Assembly (NCBI GenBank): GCA_903952885.1
Contig: CAJBHE010000099.1
Span: forward strand, 1-24,320
Length of the DNA: 24,320 nt
Source of the DNA: an uncultured Burkholderiales bacterium
GTDB taxonomy: Bacteria > Pseudomonadota > Gammaproteobacteria > Burkholderiales > Burkholderiaceae_C
Direction of reading: 5' to 3'
Both the position numbers and the translations under genes were made by a program. Below are positions 7,383 to 14,965 of this stretch, piece after piece. Position 1 is the first letter of the stretch; every line of letters starts with the position of its first letter. Under the pieces are notes generated by a model. The model was given only the letters and a program-made list of their open reading frames with translations, had not been told where the DNA came from and did not search any database.

Positions 7383-8032
7383 GGCGTTTGGCGACGAGGC
7401 GCTGGAATGTCCAAGCCAATCAGCATGTCAATCAGATGGGGCAAGGTGTCAGCAGCCATTTTTTGCATCACACGGGCACGGTGCAGCTTGATAGTGGCAG
7501 ATGCACTGCCATCAATGGTGGCAATTTGTTGGTTCGAGTAACCGCGCACCATCCAGTGACAGATCTCCATTTCCCGCGGCGTGAGTCTCTGCAAACGCTG
7601 GGTGATCCAAGTATTTTTATCGGCGATCTCCACGGCCTCGTGCGAAAGGTGCATAGCCCGCTGTATCGCATCCATCATGACTTGTGCTGTGAAGGGTTTG
7701 AGTAAAAAATCAACCGCACCCTGCTTCATGGCGGTGATGATTTCTTCGGGCCGGCTGTCGCCACTCACAAAAATCACTGGCGCGTTGTGCGCCAATGATT
7801 TAAGCTGAGACTGCAAGCCAATGCCCGTGGTGCCTGGCATGCGTATGTCTAACAAAATCACCGCAGGCAAAGGAACGACAGGGTTTTGTAAAAAATGATC
7901 CGCACAGTTGTACAAACTAACGTCATAACCGAGACGTTCCAGCATGGTTGACAAACTCCGACGGACAGAAGCATCGTCATCAATCACGACGACATGGCCT
8001 AGGGGGCGCGCATTGTCAATTCGGTTTGGCAT
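7373..8032 (-). CDS. FixJ/LuxR-type response regulator (orphan)
   Basis: This 219-residue transcription regulator has an N-terminal receiver domain (about 12-128) with acidic pair Asp18/Asp19, phospho-acceptor Asp62 (LLDIRMPGTTG) and Lys112 (LLKPF). A LuxR-type helix-turn-helix (about 148-205) begins LTPREMEIC and contains GYSNQQIA and IKLHRARVMQKM. This arrangement is the FixJ/NarL class, closest in style to FixJ. No histidine kinase gene adjoins it, so it is an orphan here. Its ATG lies 17 bases inside the upstream bactofilin gene, implying translational coupling. Target genes are unknown; the bactofilin context suggests a link to cell shape or surface functions, which is inference. Confidence 0.9.
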   Translation of the reverse strand: MPNRIDNARPLGHVVVIDDDASVRRSLSTMLERLGYDVSLYNCADHFLQNPVVPLPAVILLDIRMPGTTGIGLQSQLKSLAHNAPVIFVSGDSRPEEIITAMKQGAVDFLLKPFTAQVMMDAIQRAMHLSHEAVEIADKNTWITQRLQRLTPREMEICHWMVRGYSNQQIATIDGSASATIKLHRARVMQKMAADTLPHLIDMLIGLDIPAPRRQTPQV

Positions 8033-8399
8033 CGTTGCTGCTCATCATGCCGTAAAGCTTGGCACCGTGCTCAATGGCCATGGTTGCGTAAGAAATATTG
8101 CCTTTCACATCGGCACCCGCATGCAGCTCGACACGGCCTGTCGATTCAATATTGCCAGTCACCACTCCATTGACGACGGCCTGCTGGGCATTGATATCGC
8201 CCTCCACATGCGCCTGTGATAACACAGACAGCTGGGCGTTGGGGCTGCCGTTGACATCGATATTGCCAACTACATGGCCTTTGAGCTGAACCAGGTCTTG
8301 AGACACTATGTTCCCAACCACCACAGCTGATTGACCAATGATGGTTTTTTCAGTGGGTGCGACTTGATCAGAATGCCCAAATTTCAGATTCTTAAACAT
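8016..8399 (-). CDS. Bactofilin (polymer-forming cytoskeletal protein)
   Basis: Bactofilins are small beta-helical proteins that polymerise without nucleotide and scaffold cell-wall enzymes, stalks, or motility and chromosome machinery. The 127-residue product has the central repeat-rich bactofilin (DUF583) domain at about residues 20-118: TIIGQSAVVVGNIVSQDLVQLKGHVVGNI, VLSQAHVEGDI, VVNGVVTGNIE, VELHAGADVKGNISY, IEHGAKLYG. The regular G-(N/D)-I spacing marks the beta-helix rungs. The short N-terminal tail MFKNLKF could serve as a membrane-targeting motif, as in other bactofilins. It starts 5 bases after a RodZ-like gene and overlaps the downstream regulator gene by 17 bases, so the three form one unit. 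Confidence 0.93.
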   Translation of the reverse strand: MFKNLKFGHSDQVAPTEKTIIGQSAVVVGNIVSQDLVQLKGHVVGNIDVNGSPNAQLSVLSQAHVEGDINAQQAVVNGVVTGNIESTGRVELHAGADVKGNISYATMAIEHGAKLYGMMSSNDAKPN

Positions 8400-8404
8400 A
8401 GGTC

Positions 8405-9394
8405 TTAACGCGATACAGGCACTTCAACCAAACTCACACGCGTGGACGCCTCAGGAATAGCGACACGCCAACCCTGGAAAAAGATTTGAAGTTTCGACAG
8501 TTGCGGGCTAGAGACTTGCCAAGGGGAGACGCCATAGACGCTGCGGTTTTCGCCTGCCTTGAGTTGTAAAACCGTGGCTTGCTTGTTGCCATCGACCACG
8601 CAAATTTCAGCGTTTCCGTGACTCACCAAATAAACATAGCGTCCTTCTTTTTGCGCCATGAAGGGTGTCAACTGAGGCATGGCATCGGTGACATGCGCAC
8701 AACTCACCCCTTTGCTGATAACCAGAGCAGCAGCAGGCTCAGACGCCGCTGCGGGCGCTGGTGTAGCGGGCATCGACATAGCTGTGTCAGTTGACTCAGA
8801 CGCCAGAGTGGTTGGTATGGCAACAGGAGATGGGGACACGGACATCACCAGCGCCGGTTTAGCTGGCGCTTGAACAGCCTCAGAAGGAGAAGATGCAAGA
8901 GCGACTGAATCGCCTTCAGACTGAGGGCCTTGCAAAACAAACAATCCCACTGCAACCAGCAACAATAGGAATGCACCCATCAATTGCTTGTGCGCGCTTA
9001 ACTTAGCAACAGCTGAGCGCAACCAATCTATCGTGGAGCGGTTGAGGGCGGGTTGATGGCTCATGGCCACGATTTGATCGAGTGTGTTGAGGTGCGCCTC
9101 CGCGACTTTGCCTGAATCGCGCAATTCATCTGGCACTTCCACGGAGGGCGGTTCTGCCCCCAAAATCATCAGCAAACGCTTGTAGGCTTGGCGCTTGATG
9201 GCATCCGAGTAAAACAAGTGGTCGCTTTTATCTGTCTCCAGCGCACGCACTTGAGCCACAGACAAACAAGCCGTACGAGCCAAAACGTGCACATCCAGCA
9301 ACGCTTCTTCGCGCAATTGGCGCAAGTAAACTGGATCACACGCATCGTAGACACTGCGTTTAGTTTCGATGTTTGTCGGTTCGTTGGATGACAT
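8405..9394 (-). CDS. RodZ-like HTH transmembrane protein
   Basis: The 329-residue product has the RodZ layout. A cytoplasmic helix-turn-helix region lies at about 22-82 (LRQLREEALLDVHVLARTA, then SVAQVRALE and a C-terminal YKRLLMILG). One membrane helix lies at about 138-155 (LMGAFLLLLVAVGLFVL), followed by a long Ala/Pro/Ser-rich periplasmic linker (about 160-230). The C-terminal domain (about 240-325, LKAGENRSVYG and LSKLQIFFQGWRV) resembles DUF4115 of RodZ. RodZ couples MreB filaments to the wall machinery; here the neighbouring gene is a bactofilin, so this protein may anchor bactofilin instead. That role is inferred from layout and context only. I used ATG 9394; an in-frame GTG at 9412 is also possible. 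It is unlikely to be the cell's main rodZ, which usually sits beside ispG. Confidence 0.78.
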   Translation of the reverse strand: MSSNEPTNIETKRSVYDACDPVYLRQLREEALLDVHVLARTACLSVAQVRALETDKSDHLFYSDAIKRQAYKRLLMILGAEPPSVEVPDELRDSGKVAEAHLNTLDQIVAMSHQPALNRSTIDWLRSAVAKLSAHKQLMGAFLLLLVAVGLFVLQGPQSEGDSVALASSPSEAVQAPAKPALVMSVSPSPVAIPTTLASESTDTAMSMPATPAPAAASEPAAALVISKGVSCAHVTDAMPQLTPFMAQKEGRYVYLVSHGNAEICVVDGNKQATVLQLKAGENRSVYGVSPWQVSSPQLSKLQIFFQGWRVAIPEASTRVSLVEVPVSR

Positions 9395-9430
9395 AGATGA
9401 CAGTTTCGTCACAGATTACTAAACATTTAA

Positions 9431-9442
9431 GACATTAATGTC
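9431..9442. repeat. 12-bp perfect palindrome in the divergent promoter region
   Basis: GACATTAATGTC is its own reverse complement. It lies in the 160-base region between the start codons of the RodZ-like gene and thyA. Palindromes of this kind often serve as operators, but I recognise no specific regulator, and one of this length can occur by chance. The rest of the region is A/T-rich and shows no convincing -35/-10 pair. Confidence 0.3.
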
Positions 9443-9554
9443 GCCTTAGGGTGATTAGCAGTCAATACGCCAGATGGTGTAGAGAACTTAAAGATTACAA
9501 AGAAACAAAATATCACCGCGTAAACTCAGTAAAGTTTTCAACCTGACACTCCAT

Positions 9555-10382
9555 ATGCGCCCCATACGCCGCCAATACGAAGATTTCATGCAACATGTGG
9601 CAAGCCATGGCGTTGCCAAAACCGACCGCACAGGCACGGGCACCCAAAGCGTGTTTGGCCACCAAATGCGCTTTGATTTGAACGAAGGATTCCCGCTGGT
9701 GACCACCAAGAAGGTTCACCTGCGGTCCATCATTCAAGAGCTGCTGTGGTTCTTGACAGGCTCTAGCAACAACAACTGGCTGAAAGAACGCAACGTGTCG
9801 ATCTGGGACGAATGGGCCCGCGAAGACGGTGACCTTGGCCCCGTTTACGGCGTGCAATGGCGCAGCTGGCCCACTGCCGATGGCGGTCATATTGACCAAA
9901 TTCAGCAAGTCATCGACACGCTCAAAAGCAACCCCGACAGCCGCCGCATCATTGTGAGCGCATGGAACGTGGCCGAGCTCGACAAAATGGCGCTCATGCC
10001 TTGCCATGCGTTCTTCCAGTTTTATGTAGCACCAGCGCAAAACCCAGGCGAAAAAGCAAAACTCAGCTGCCAGCTGTACCAGCGCAGCGCCGACATATTC
10101 TTGGGCGTGCCCTTCAACATCGCCAGCTACGCCCTGCTCACGCACATGGTCGCCCAGCAGTGCGACTTGGATGTCGGTGATTTTATTTGGACCGGTGGCG
10201 ACTGCCACATTTACAGCAACCACCACGAGCAAGTAGCCTTGCAGCTGAGCCGAGAACCGTTTGCGTATCCCACCTTGCACATCAAGCGCAAACCCGATTC
10301 CATATTCGACTACCAGTTTGAAGATTTTGAGGTGTTGGACTACCAATGCCACGGAGCCATCAAAGCCCCTGTGGCAGTATGA
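9555..10382 (+). CDS. thyA: Thymidylate synthase
   Basis: This enzyme makes dTMP from dUMP using methylene-tetrahydrofolate, producing dihydrofolate that the next gene recycles. The 275 residues match the classical ThyA family. Key elements are RTGTGTQSVFGHQMRFDL at the folate/phosphate site, ELLWFLTGSSN, GPVYGVQWRSW, DSRRIIVSAWN, catalytic Cys150 within LMPCHAFFQFY, LYQRSADIFLGVPFNIASYALL, and the C-terminal IKAPVAV. The start MRPIRRQYEDFM is as expected, although the ribosome binding site before ATG 9555 is poor. The stop TGA overlaps the folA ATG by four bases (ATGA). Confidence 0.98.
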   Translation: MRPIRRQYEDFMQHVASHGVAKTDRTGTGTQSVFGHQMRFDLNEGFPLVTTKKVHLRSIIQELLWFLTGSSNNNWLKERNVSIWDEWAREDGDLGPVYGVQWRSWPTADGGHIDQIQQVIDTLKSNPDSRRIIVSAWNVAELDKMALMPCHAFFQFYVAPAQNPGEKAKLSCQLYQRSADIFLGVPFNIASYALLTHMVAQQCDLDVGDFIWTGGDCHIYSNHHEQVALQLSREPFAYPTLHIKRKPDSIFDYQFEDFEVLDYQCHGAIKAPVAV

Positions 10383-10888
10383 ATGCAGCGGTTGAAAAGA
10401 TGGCATTGAATTTGATTTTTGCGCGTGCGCGCAACGGCGTCATTGGCAAAGACAACACCTTGCCTTGGCACTTGCCCGAGGACTTGGCGCATTTCAAGCA
10501 AACCACGTTGGGCCAGCCTGTCGTGATGGGGCGAAAAACGTGGGAATCGTTACCTCCTAAATTTCGCCCTCTACCTGGTCGCACCAACATCGTGGTAACA
10601 CGCCAAACCAATTGGCAAGCTGAGGGAGCTGTGGTTGCACACTCCATCGAAGAAGCCATGCAGAACTGCCCTGACGACGCGCAGGTGTGGGTGATTGGCG
10701 GCGCCGAGGTATACGCGCAAGCTATGTCATTGGCCACACGCGCCGTGGTGACCGAGATTGACGCCGACTTTGAAGGCGATGCCTATGCACCCACGTTCGA
10801 CGCCCAATGGCAAGAAACCACACGTAGCACCCATGTGGCTGCGAATGGGTTGACTTACAGCCTTGTGACCCTTTCACGCACACCTTAA
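10379..10888 (+). CDS. folA: Dihydrofolate reductase
   Basis: This is NADPH-dependent reduction of dihydrofolate to tetrahydrofolate, restoring the cofactor used by ThyA. The 169-residue product contains NGVIGKDNTLPWHLPEDLAHFK, where Asp35 is the active-site acid, GQPVVMGRKTWESLP and FRPLPGRTNIVVTR for the NADPH site, and VWVIGGAEVY. The ATG at 10379 overlaps the thyA stop as ATGA, which points to translational coupling and decided the start. ATG 10400 (MALNLIFARARNG) is the alternative and is nearer to the start of the conserved domain. The target site of trimethoprim-type inhibitors looks ordinary. Confidence 0.97.
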   Translation: MNAAVEKMALNLIFARARNGVIGKDNTLPWHLPEDLAHFKQTTLGQPVVMGRKTWESLPPKFRPLPGRTNIVVTRQTNWQAEGAVVAHSIEEAMQNCPDDAQVWVIGGAEVYAQAMSLATRAVVTEIDADFEGDAYAPTFDAQWQETTRSTHVAANGLTYSLVTLSRTP

Positions 10889-10902
10889 CTTCTCATTCAC
10901 AC

Positions 10903-11667
10903 ATGCAACTCGCCACCTGGAACGTCAACTCACTCACCGTGCGCTTACCGCAAGTGCTGGACTGGTTGGCGGCCAATTCCGTCGATGCGCTGGTGCTGCA
11001 AGAAACCAAATGCACGGACGACAAGTTTCCGCAGGAAGCCATTGAAGCCGCAGGCTACAAGGTCGCTTTCTTCGGCCAAAAAACCTACAACGGTGTGGCC
11101 CTGCTCTCGCGCAGCGAAGTCACTGACGTGGTGAAAAACATCCCCGGCTTTGAAGACGACATGGCCCGTGTGATTGCAGGCACGGTCGATGGCGTGCGTG
11201 TGATTGGCGCCTACTTCCCTAATGGCCAAGCGCCCAACAGCGACAAGTTTGTTTACAAAATGCGTTGGCTCGAAGCCCTACAAAACTGGCTTCGCGAAGA
11301 GCTCAAGCAGCACACCAAGCTGGTGTTGATGGGTGACTTCAACATCACCGTCGACGACCGCGATGTGTGGGACCCCGTGGCCTTGAAAGACACCATCCAC
11401 TGCACCGTGGAAGAACGTGACCACTTCCAAGCCTTGATCGACCTCGGAACCCACGACGCTTTTCGATTGTTTGAACAAACCGAAAAAAGCTACAGCTGGT
11501 GGGACTACCGCGAGTTTGCTTTCCGCCGCAACCGAGGTCTGCGCATTGACCACATCTTGGTCAGCGATGCACTCAAGCCTGCAGTGCAAGCCTGCGTGAT
11601 TGACAAAGCCCCACGCAAAAACGAGCGCCCAAGCGATCACACGCCAGTTGTGGTGACACTGGCTTAA
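10903..11667 (+). CDS. xthA: Exodeoxyribonuclease III (AP endonuclease)
   Basis: This is a Mg-dependent 3'-5' exonuclease and abasic-site endonuclease of the ExoIII/APE1 family, acting in base excision repair. The 254 residues carry the family motifs: MQLATWNVNSL at the start, LVLQETK with the metal-binding Glu, GVALLSR, GAYFPNGQ, VLMGDFNITVDDRD, YSWWDYR, LRIDHILVS, and the terminal RPSDHTPVVV with the catalytic Asp-His pair. It starts 14 bases after folA on the same strand, so thyA-folA-xthA are probably one transcript. Its stop is 7 bases from the end of convergent ntrC and no terminator is visible there. Confidence 0.96.
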   Translation: MQLATWNVNSLTVRLPQVLDWLAANSVDALVLQETKCTDDKFPQEAIEAAGYKVAFFGQKTYNGVALLSRSEVTDVVKNIPGFEDDMARVIAGTVDGVRVIGAYFPNGQAPNSDKFVYKMRWLEALQNWLREELKQHTKLVLMGDFNITVDDRDVWDPVALKDTIHCTVEERDHFQALIDLGTHDAFRLFEQTEKSYSWWDYREFAFRRNRGLRIDHILVSDALKPAVQACVIDKAPRKNERPSDHTPVVVTLA

Positions 11668-11674
11668 TCACCCA

Positions 11675-13219
11675 TTAGTTGTCCAAACCCAATTCTTGAA
11701 TTTTGCGAGTGATGGTATTGCGGCCAATCCCCAGCTTTTGCGCCGCTTCGATGCGCCGACCCCGTGTATTGCTCAAGGCGGTTTGAATCAAACGCGCTTC
11801 CACGCGGTTGACCAATACGTCCCACACATCCGTGCGGCCTGCCAAGAGCAAGCTCATGGCTTCGGCTTCAAGACCCTGCTCCCAATCAGCACCCAACATG
11901 TTAATAACTACAGGCGAAGCGCCTTCAACCGAAGCAGACACGGCAGCAGCCTCAGGCAAAGTGTGAAGCACGACTTGCGCAACAGAAGCACTCACTCCTG
12001 AAGTGTCCTGCCCTGAGTGGCTCAGCGCAGACAAAGCCTCACCTGACAGCATGACTTCTGGCGGCAAATCTTTGGGCTCAATCACCTGCGAAGGCGCCAT
12101 CACGGTCAGCCAATGGCAAATGTTTTCCAGCTGACGCACGTTGCCCGGAAACGCAAACTGATCGAGCACGTTTTGAGCGCCATCCGAGATACGTTTGGAC
12201 TCCACGCCCAATTGTTGTGCACTCTGCTGCAAAAAGTGGCGCGTCAAGGGGGGGATGTCTTCACGACGCTCGCGCAACGCTGGCAAGCGCAAACGAATCA
12301 CGTTCAGGCGGTGAAACAAGTCTTCACGGAACACGCCGTCTTTGACGCGTTTTTCTAAGTCTTGGTGCGTCGCTGCAATCACGCGTACATTCGCTTTGAT
12401 GGCGTTATGACCTCCCACACGGTAGTAAGTGCCGTCACTCAACACACGCAGCAAACGTGTTTGCAAATCAAAGGGCATGTCGCCGATTTCATCAAGAAAA
12501 AGCGTACCGCCCTCGGCTTGCTCAAAGCGACCGCGCCGTGTGGTTTGCGCCCCCGTGAATGCACCTCGTTCGTGCCCGAAGAGTTCACTCTCTAGCAAAT
12601 CTTTGGGAATGGCAGCGGTGTTGATGGCCACAAACGGGCCTTTGTTACCCGCATCGCCGCGCGGCGAATGCTTATGCAAGGCGCGTGCCACCAGCTCTTT
12701 GCCTGAACCGCTCTCGCCGGTGATCATCACCGTCACACTGCTTTGGCTCAAACGGCCAATGGCACGAAACACGTCTTCCATAGCGGGCGCTTGGCCCAGC
12801 ATTTCGGGTGTCGCGTCTTGCTTTTCGCTCTGAAGTTGTTCACGTTGGCTTTCTTCCAAAGCGCGACGAATGAGCTCGACCGCTTTGGGCAAGTCAAAGG
12901 GCTTGGGCAAGTATTCAAACGCGCCGCCTTGAAAGGCCGACACCGCGCTGTCCAAATCAGAAAAGGCCGTCATGATGATGACGGGCAGTGCAGGCAAACG
13001 CTCTTTCACTTTGGTGAGTAAATCGAGCCCCGAACCACCAGGCATGCGAATATCACTGACCAAAATTTGCGGGCCGTCGTCCTCGCTCACCGAATCGAGC
13101 GCTTGCAGCACTTCGCGTGGGCTGGTGAAGCTGCGGGTGGGCAGGTTCTCGCGCAACAGCGCTTTTTCCAGCACGAAGCGAATTGACTGGTCGTCGTCCA
13201 CAATCCAAATCGATTTCAT
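11675..13219 (-). CDS. glnG: NtrC, sigma-54-dependent nitrogen response regulator
   Basis: The 514-residue product is a full NtrC. The receiver domain (about 1-120) has phospho-acceptor Asp56 in LVSDIRMPGGSGLD and Lys106 in LPKPFD. The AAA+ domain (about 140-380) has Walker A GESGSGKE at 168-175, the sigma-54-contacting GAFTGA loop at 219-224 and Walker B TLFLDEIGD. A Fis-type DNA-binding helix-turn-helix closes the protein (LSNTRGRRIEAAQKLGIGRNT). When phosphorylated by NtrB it should activate sigma-54 promoters for nitrogen assimilation. A long linker (about 395-450) precedes the C-terminal domain. It starts 40 bases after ntrB on the same strand. Confidence 0.97.
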   Translation of the reverse strand: MKSIWIVDDDQSIRFVLEKALLRENLPTRSFTSPREVLQALDSVSEDDGPQILVSDIRMPGGSGLDLLTKVKERLPALPVIIMTAFSDLDSAVSAFQGGAFEYLPKPFDLPKAVELIRRALEESQREQLQSEKQDATPEMLGQAPAMEDVFRAIGRLSQSSVTVMITGESGSGKELVARALHKHSPRGDAGNKGPFVAINTAAIPKDLLESELFGHERGAFTGAQTTRRGRFEQAEGGTLFLDEIGDMPFDLQTRLLRVLSDGTYYRVGGHNAIKANVRVIAATHQDLEKRVKDGVFREDLFHRLNVIRLRLPALRERREDIPPLTRHFLQQSAQQLGVESKRISDGAQNVLDQFAFPGNVRQLENICHWLTVMAPSQVIEPKDLPPEVMLSGEALSALSHSGQDTSGVSASVAQVVLHTLPEAAAVSASVEGASPVVINMLGADWEQGLEAEAMSLLLAGRTDVWDVLVNRVEARLIQTALSNTRGRRIEAAQKLGIGRNTITRKIQELGLDN

Positions 13220-13259
13220 CTCGGCACTTTCTGTTCTAAGTTAGGAGCCACGCGAGGCG

Positions 13260-14339
13260 TCAAGGCAGCGGGATGAGGATTTTGAAATCCGTGCGTCCCG
13301 GCACACTGTCACACTCAATCAAGCCATGGTGCTGTTGCACAAAAGTTTGTGCCAAATTCAGTCCCAGGCCAGAACCGCCATCTCGACCAGATACCAAGGG
13401 GAAAAATAACCTGTCCTTGATGTCTTGCGGAATGCCGGGCCCGTTATCTATTACATGCAATTCCAGTGCCAACCGATAGCGTTGTTTGCCAAAAGTCACT
13501 TGGCGGCTGATGCGGCTGCGTAAAACAATCTCAGCGTCTCCTTCAAGCACGCGGTCCGCCAGTGCTTGAGCTGCGTTGTGCACGATGTTGAGCACGGTTT
13601 GGATGAGTTGCTCACGGTCACCACGAAATTCAGGAATAGACGTGTCGTAGTCACGCACCACACGCAAGCCCTTTGGGAACTCGGCCAAGATGAGGCTGCG
13701 GACCCGCTCGCACACCTCATGAATGTTCACATCACCCACCACATGCGGACGGCGATGCGGGGCCAACAAGCGGTCGACCAACAGCTGCAAGCGATCTGCC
13801 TCGTGGATGATGACTTGGGTGTACTCAATGAGGTCTTTGCTTTCGACTTCCATTTGTAACAATTGCGCCGCACCACGTATACCGCCCAAAGGGTTTTTGA
13901 TTTCATGAGCTAAGTTGCGAATCAGCTCTTTGTTAGCTTGCGCTTGGTCTATCAAGCGCTCTTCTCGGTCTTGACGGGTTTGCTGCTCCAAGGGCAGGAG
14001 TTCGACCAGCACCTCACCCATGACATCGGTGGGTGCCACGATGACGTGAACGGGCAAGGCATCTTGCAGTGGGCGACGCAAATGCGCGTCGTAGCGCAGG
14101 GTGGCAAAGGCGTTGGTCTGGGCGCCTTGGAGGGCGTTGTTGAAGGCCTCCGTCTGTGTGAAATAGCTAGCCAGTGGCGAGCCCTCAATAGTGCGGCGCG
14201 ACACGCCCATCACATCTTCCAGCGCGGCATTGGCAAACTGCACCACGCCATCGGTACGCACCACGGCCACCAAGGTGGCCAGCAAATCAAAGGCTTGGGC
14301 GTAGGGTGGTGCGATATGAGTCGCAGAGTGGGCTGTCAT
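13260..14339 (-). CDS. glnL: NtrB, nitrogen-sensing histidine kinase
   Basis: This 359-residue soluble sensor kinase phosphorylates or dephosphorylates NtrC under control of the PII protein. It shows a PAS domain (about 15-110, LLATLVAVVRTDGVVQFANAALEDV), the H-box with His145 (LIRNLAHEIKNPLGGIRGAA), the N-box (QTVLNIVHNAAQAL, about 247-260), and ATP-binding boxes DNGPGIP (298-304) and GGSGLGLNLA (321-330). There is no membrane segment, as expected for NtrB. Its ATG overlaps the stop of the preceding DUF4124-like gene as ATGA, so the two are coupled. ntrC follows after 40 bases. Confidence 0.96.
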   Translation of the reverse strand: MTAHSATHIAPPYAQAFDLLATLVAVVRTDGVVQFANAALEDVMGVSRRTIEGSPLASYFTQTEAFNNALQGAQTNAFATLRYDAHLRRPLQDALPVHVIVAPTDVMGEVLVELLPLEQQTRQDREERLIDQAQANKELIRNLAHEIKNPLGGIRGAAQLLQMEVESKDLIEYTQVIIHEADRLQLLVDRLLAPHRRPHVVGDVNIHEVCERVRSLILAEFPKGLRVVRDYDTSIPEFRGDREQLIQTVLNIVHNAAQALADRVLEGDAEIVLRSRISRQVTFGKQRYRLALELHVIDNGPGIPQDIKDRLFFPLVSGRDGGSGLGLNLAQTFVQQHHGLIECDSVPGRTDFKILIPLP

Positions 14340-14893
14340 GGTTTGGTTCCGGTTGATGCGGACACGGGCAAGCGCGAAAGTTCACGCTGCAAGCCAGCCA
14401 CATCTGCGTCGATGCGTTGCAGCGCGCCGCGCAGTTGCACCACACGCTCTTGGTATTTTTGGGGTTGTCTGTGCTCATCGGCGCGGCGCTCTGGCTCGCC
14501 GCTGTTCCACTCTCGCAGCAACTCAGCTTGATGCTGTTTGGCACGTTGCAACTCGGCTTGCAACACTGCTTGGGCTTGCAGGTCGCGCTGACGCTGGTCT
14601 GCGCTGTCTACTTTTGCAGCACCTGCACTTGAGCCGCTACCCGCATTCACGCTAGACGACACCGTCTGAGGGCCTTGCACACGTGTGCCCTCAATCACTG
14701 TCACACTGCCGCCAGCCAAGGGCTTGCAATTGCCCGCGGGGTCGGGTTGGTTGGTGTAGGCATTGCCGCAACGGTAAATGCGCTGCGGCTCAGACGTGGC
14801 ACATGCTGGCCACGCGGCCAAACATACCCCTAGCAACAGGGCATCACGCAACACGCGATCAATCAAAGAACAGTGGCGTAACAAAGAGGTCAT
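14336..14893 (-). CDS. Secreted DUF4124-like coiled-coil protein
   Basis: This 185-residue protein of unknown function lies between glnA and ntrB. An N-terminal hydrophobic stretch (VLRDALLLGVCLAAWPACATS) looks like a signal peptide. A short region with IYRCGNAYTNQPDPAGNCKPLAGG resembles the DUF4124 pattern, with two cysteines that could form a disulphide in the periplasm. The second half (about 100-175) is Gln/Arg/Glu/Ala-rich and probably helical or coiled-coil. The stop overlaps the ntrB start by four bases (ATGA). The ATG at 14893 is used; a GTG directly before it at 14896 is possible. Why a secreted protein is coupled to a cytoplasmic nitrogen sensor is not clear from the sequence. Confidence 0.75.
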   Translation of the reverse strand: MTSLLRHCSLIDRVLRDALLLGVCLAAWPACATSEPQRIYRCGNAYTNQPDPAGNCKPLAGGSVTVIEGTRVQGPQTVSSSVNAGSGSSAGAAKVDSADQRQRDLQAQAVLQAELQRAKQHQAELLREWNSGEPERRADEHRQPQKYQERVVQLRGALQRIDADVAGLQRELSRLPVSASTGTKP

Positions 14894-14913
14894 CACATAA
14901 GAGCAGTTGAAAC

Positions 14914-14941
14914 AAAAAAAGGACGGCTTGCGCCGTCCTTT
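14914..14941 (-). terminator. Rho-independent terminator after glnA
   Basis: Bases 14918-14927 and 14932-14941 are perfect 10-bp reverse complements (AAAGGACGGC / GCCGTCCTTT) around a 4-base loop. On the minus strand the hairpin is followed by a run of seven T (14920-14914). It starts 25 bases after the glnA stop and ends about 20 bases before the DUF4124-like start. It should end most glnA transcripts, so the DUF4124-like-ntrB-ntrC part would depend on read-through or a promoter I cannot see. Confidence 0.88.
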
Positions 14942-14965
14942 GATTGCACTTGACGTTGCAAGGAA

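Noticed and set aside
9513..10406. A 297-codon open frame antisense to the whole of thyA
   Set aside because: It mirrors thyA, whose protein is unmistakable, and its translation has no recognisable domain. Such antisense frames arise from codon bias in this GC range.
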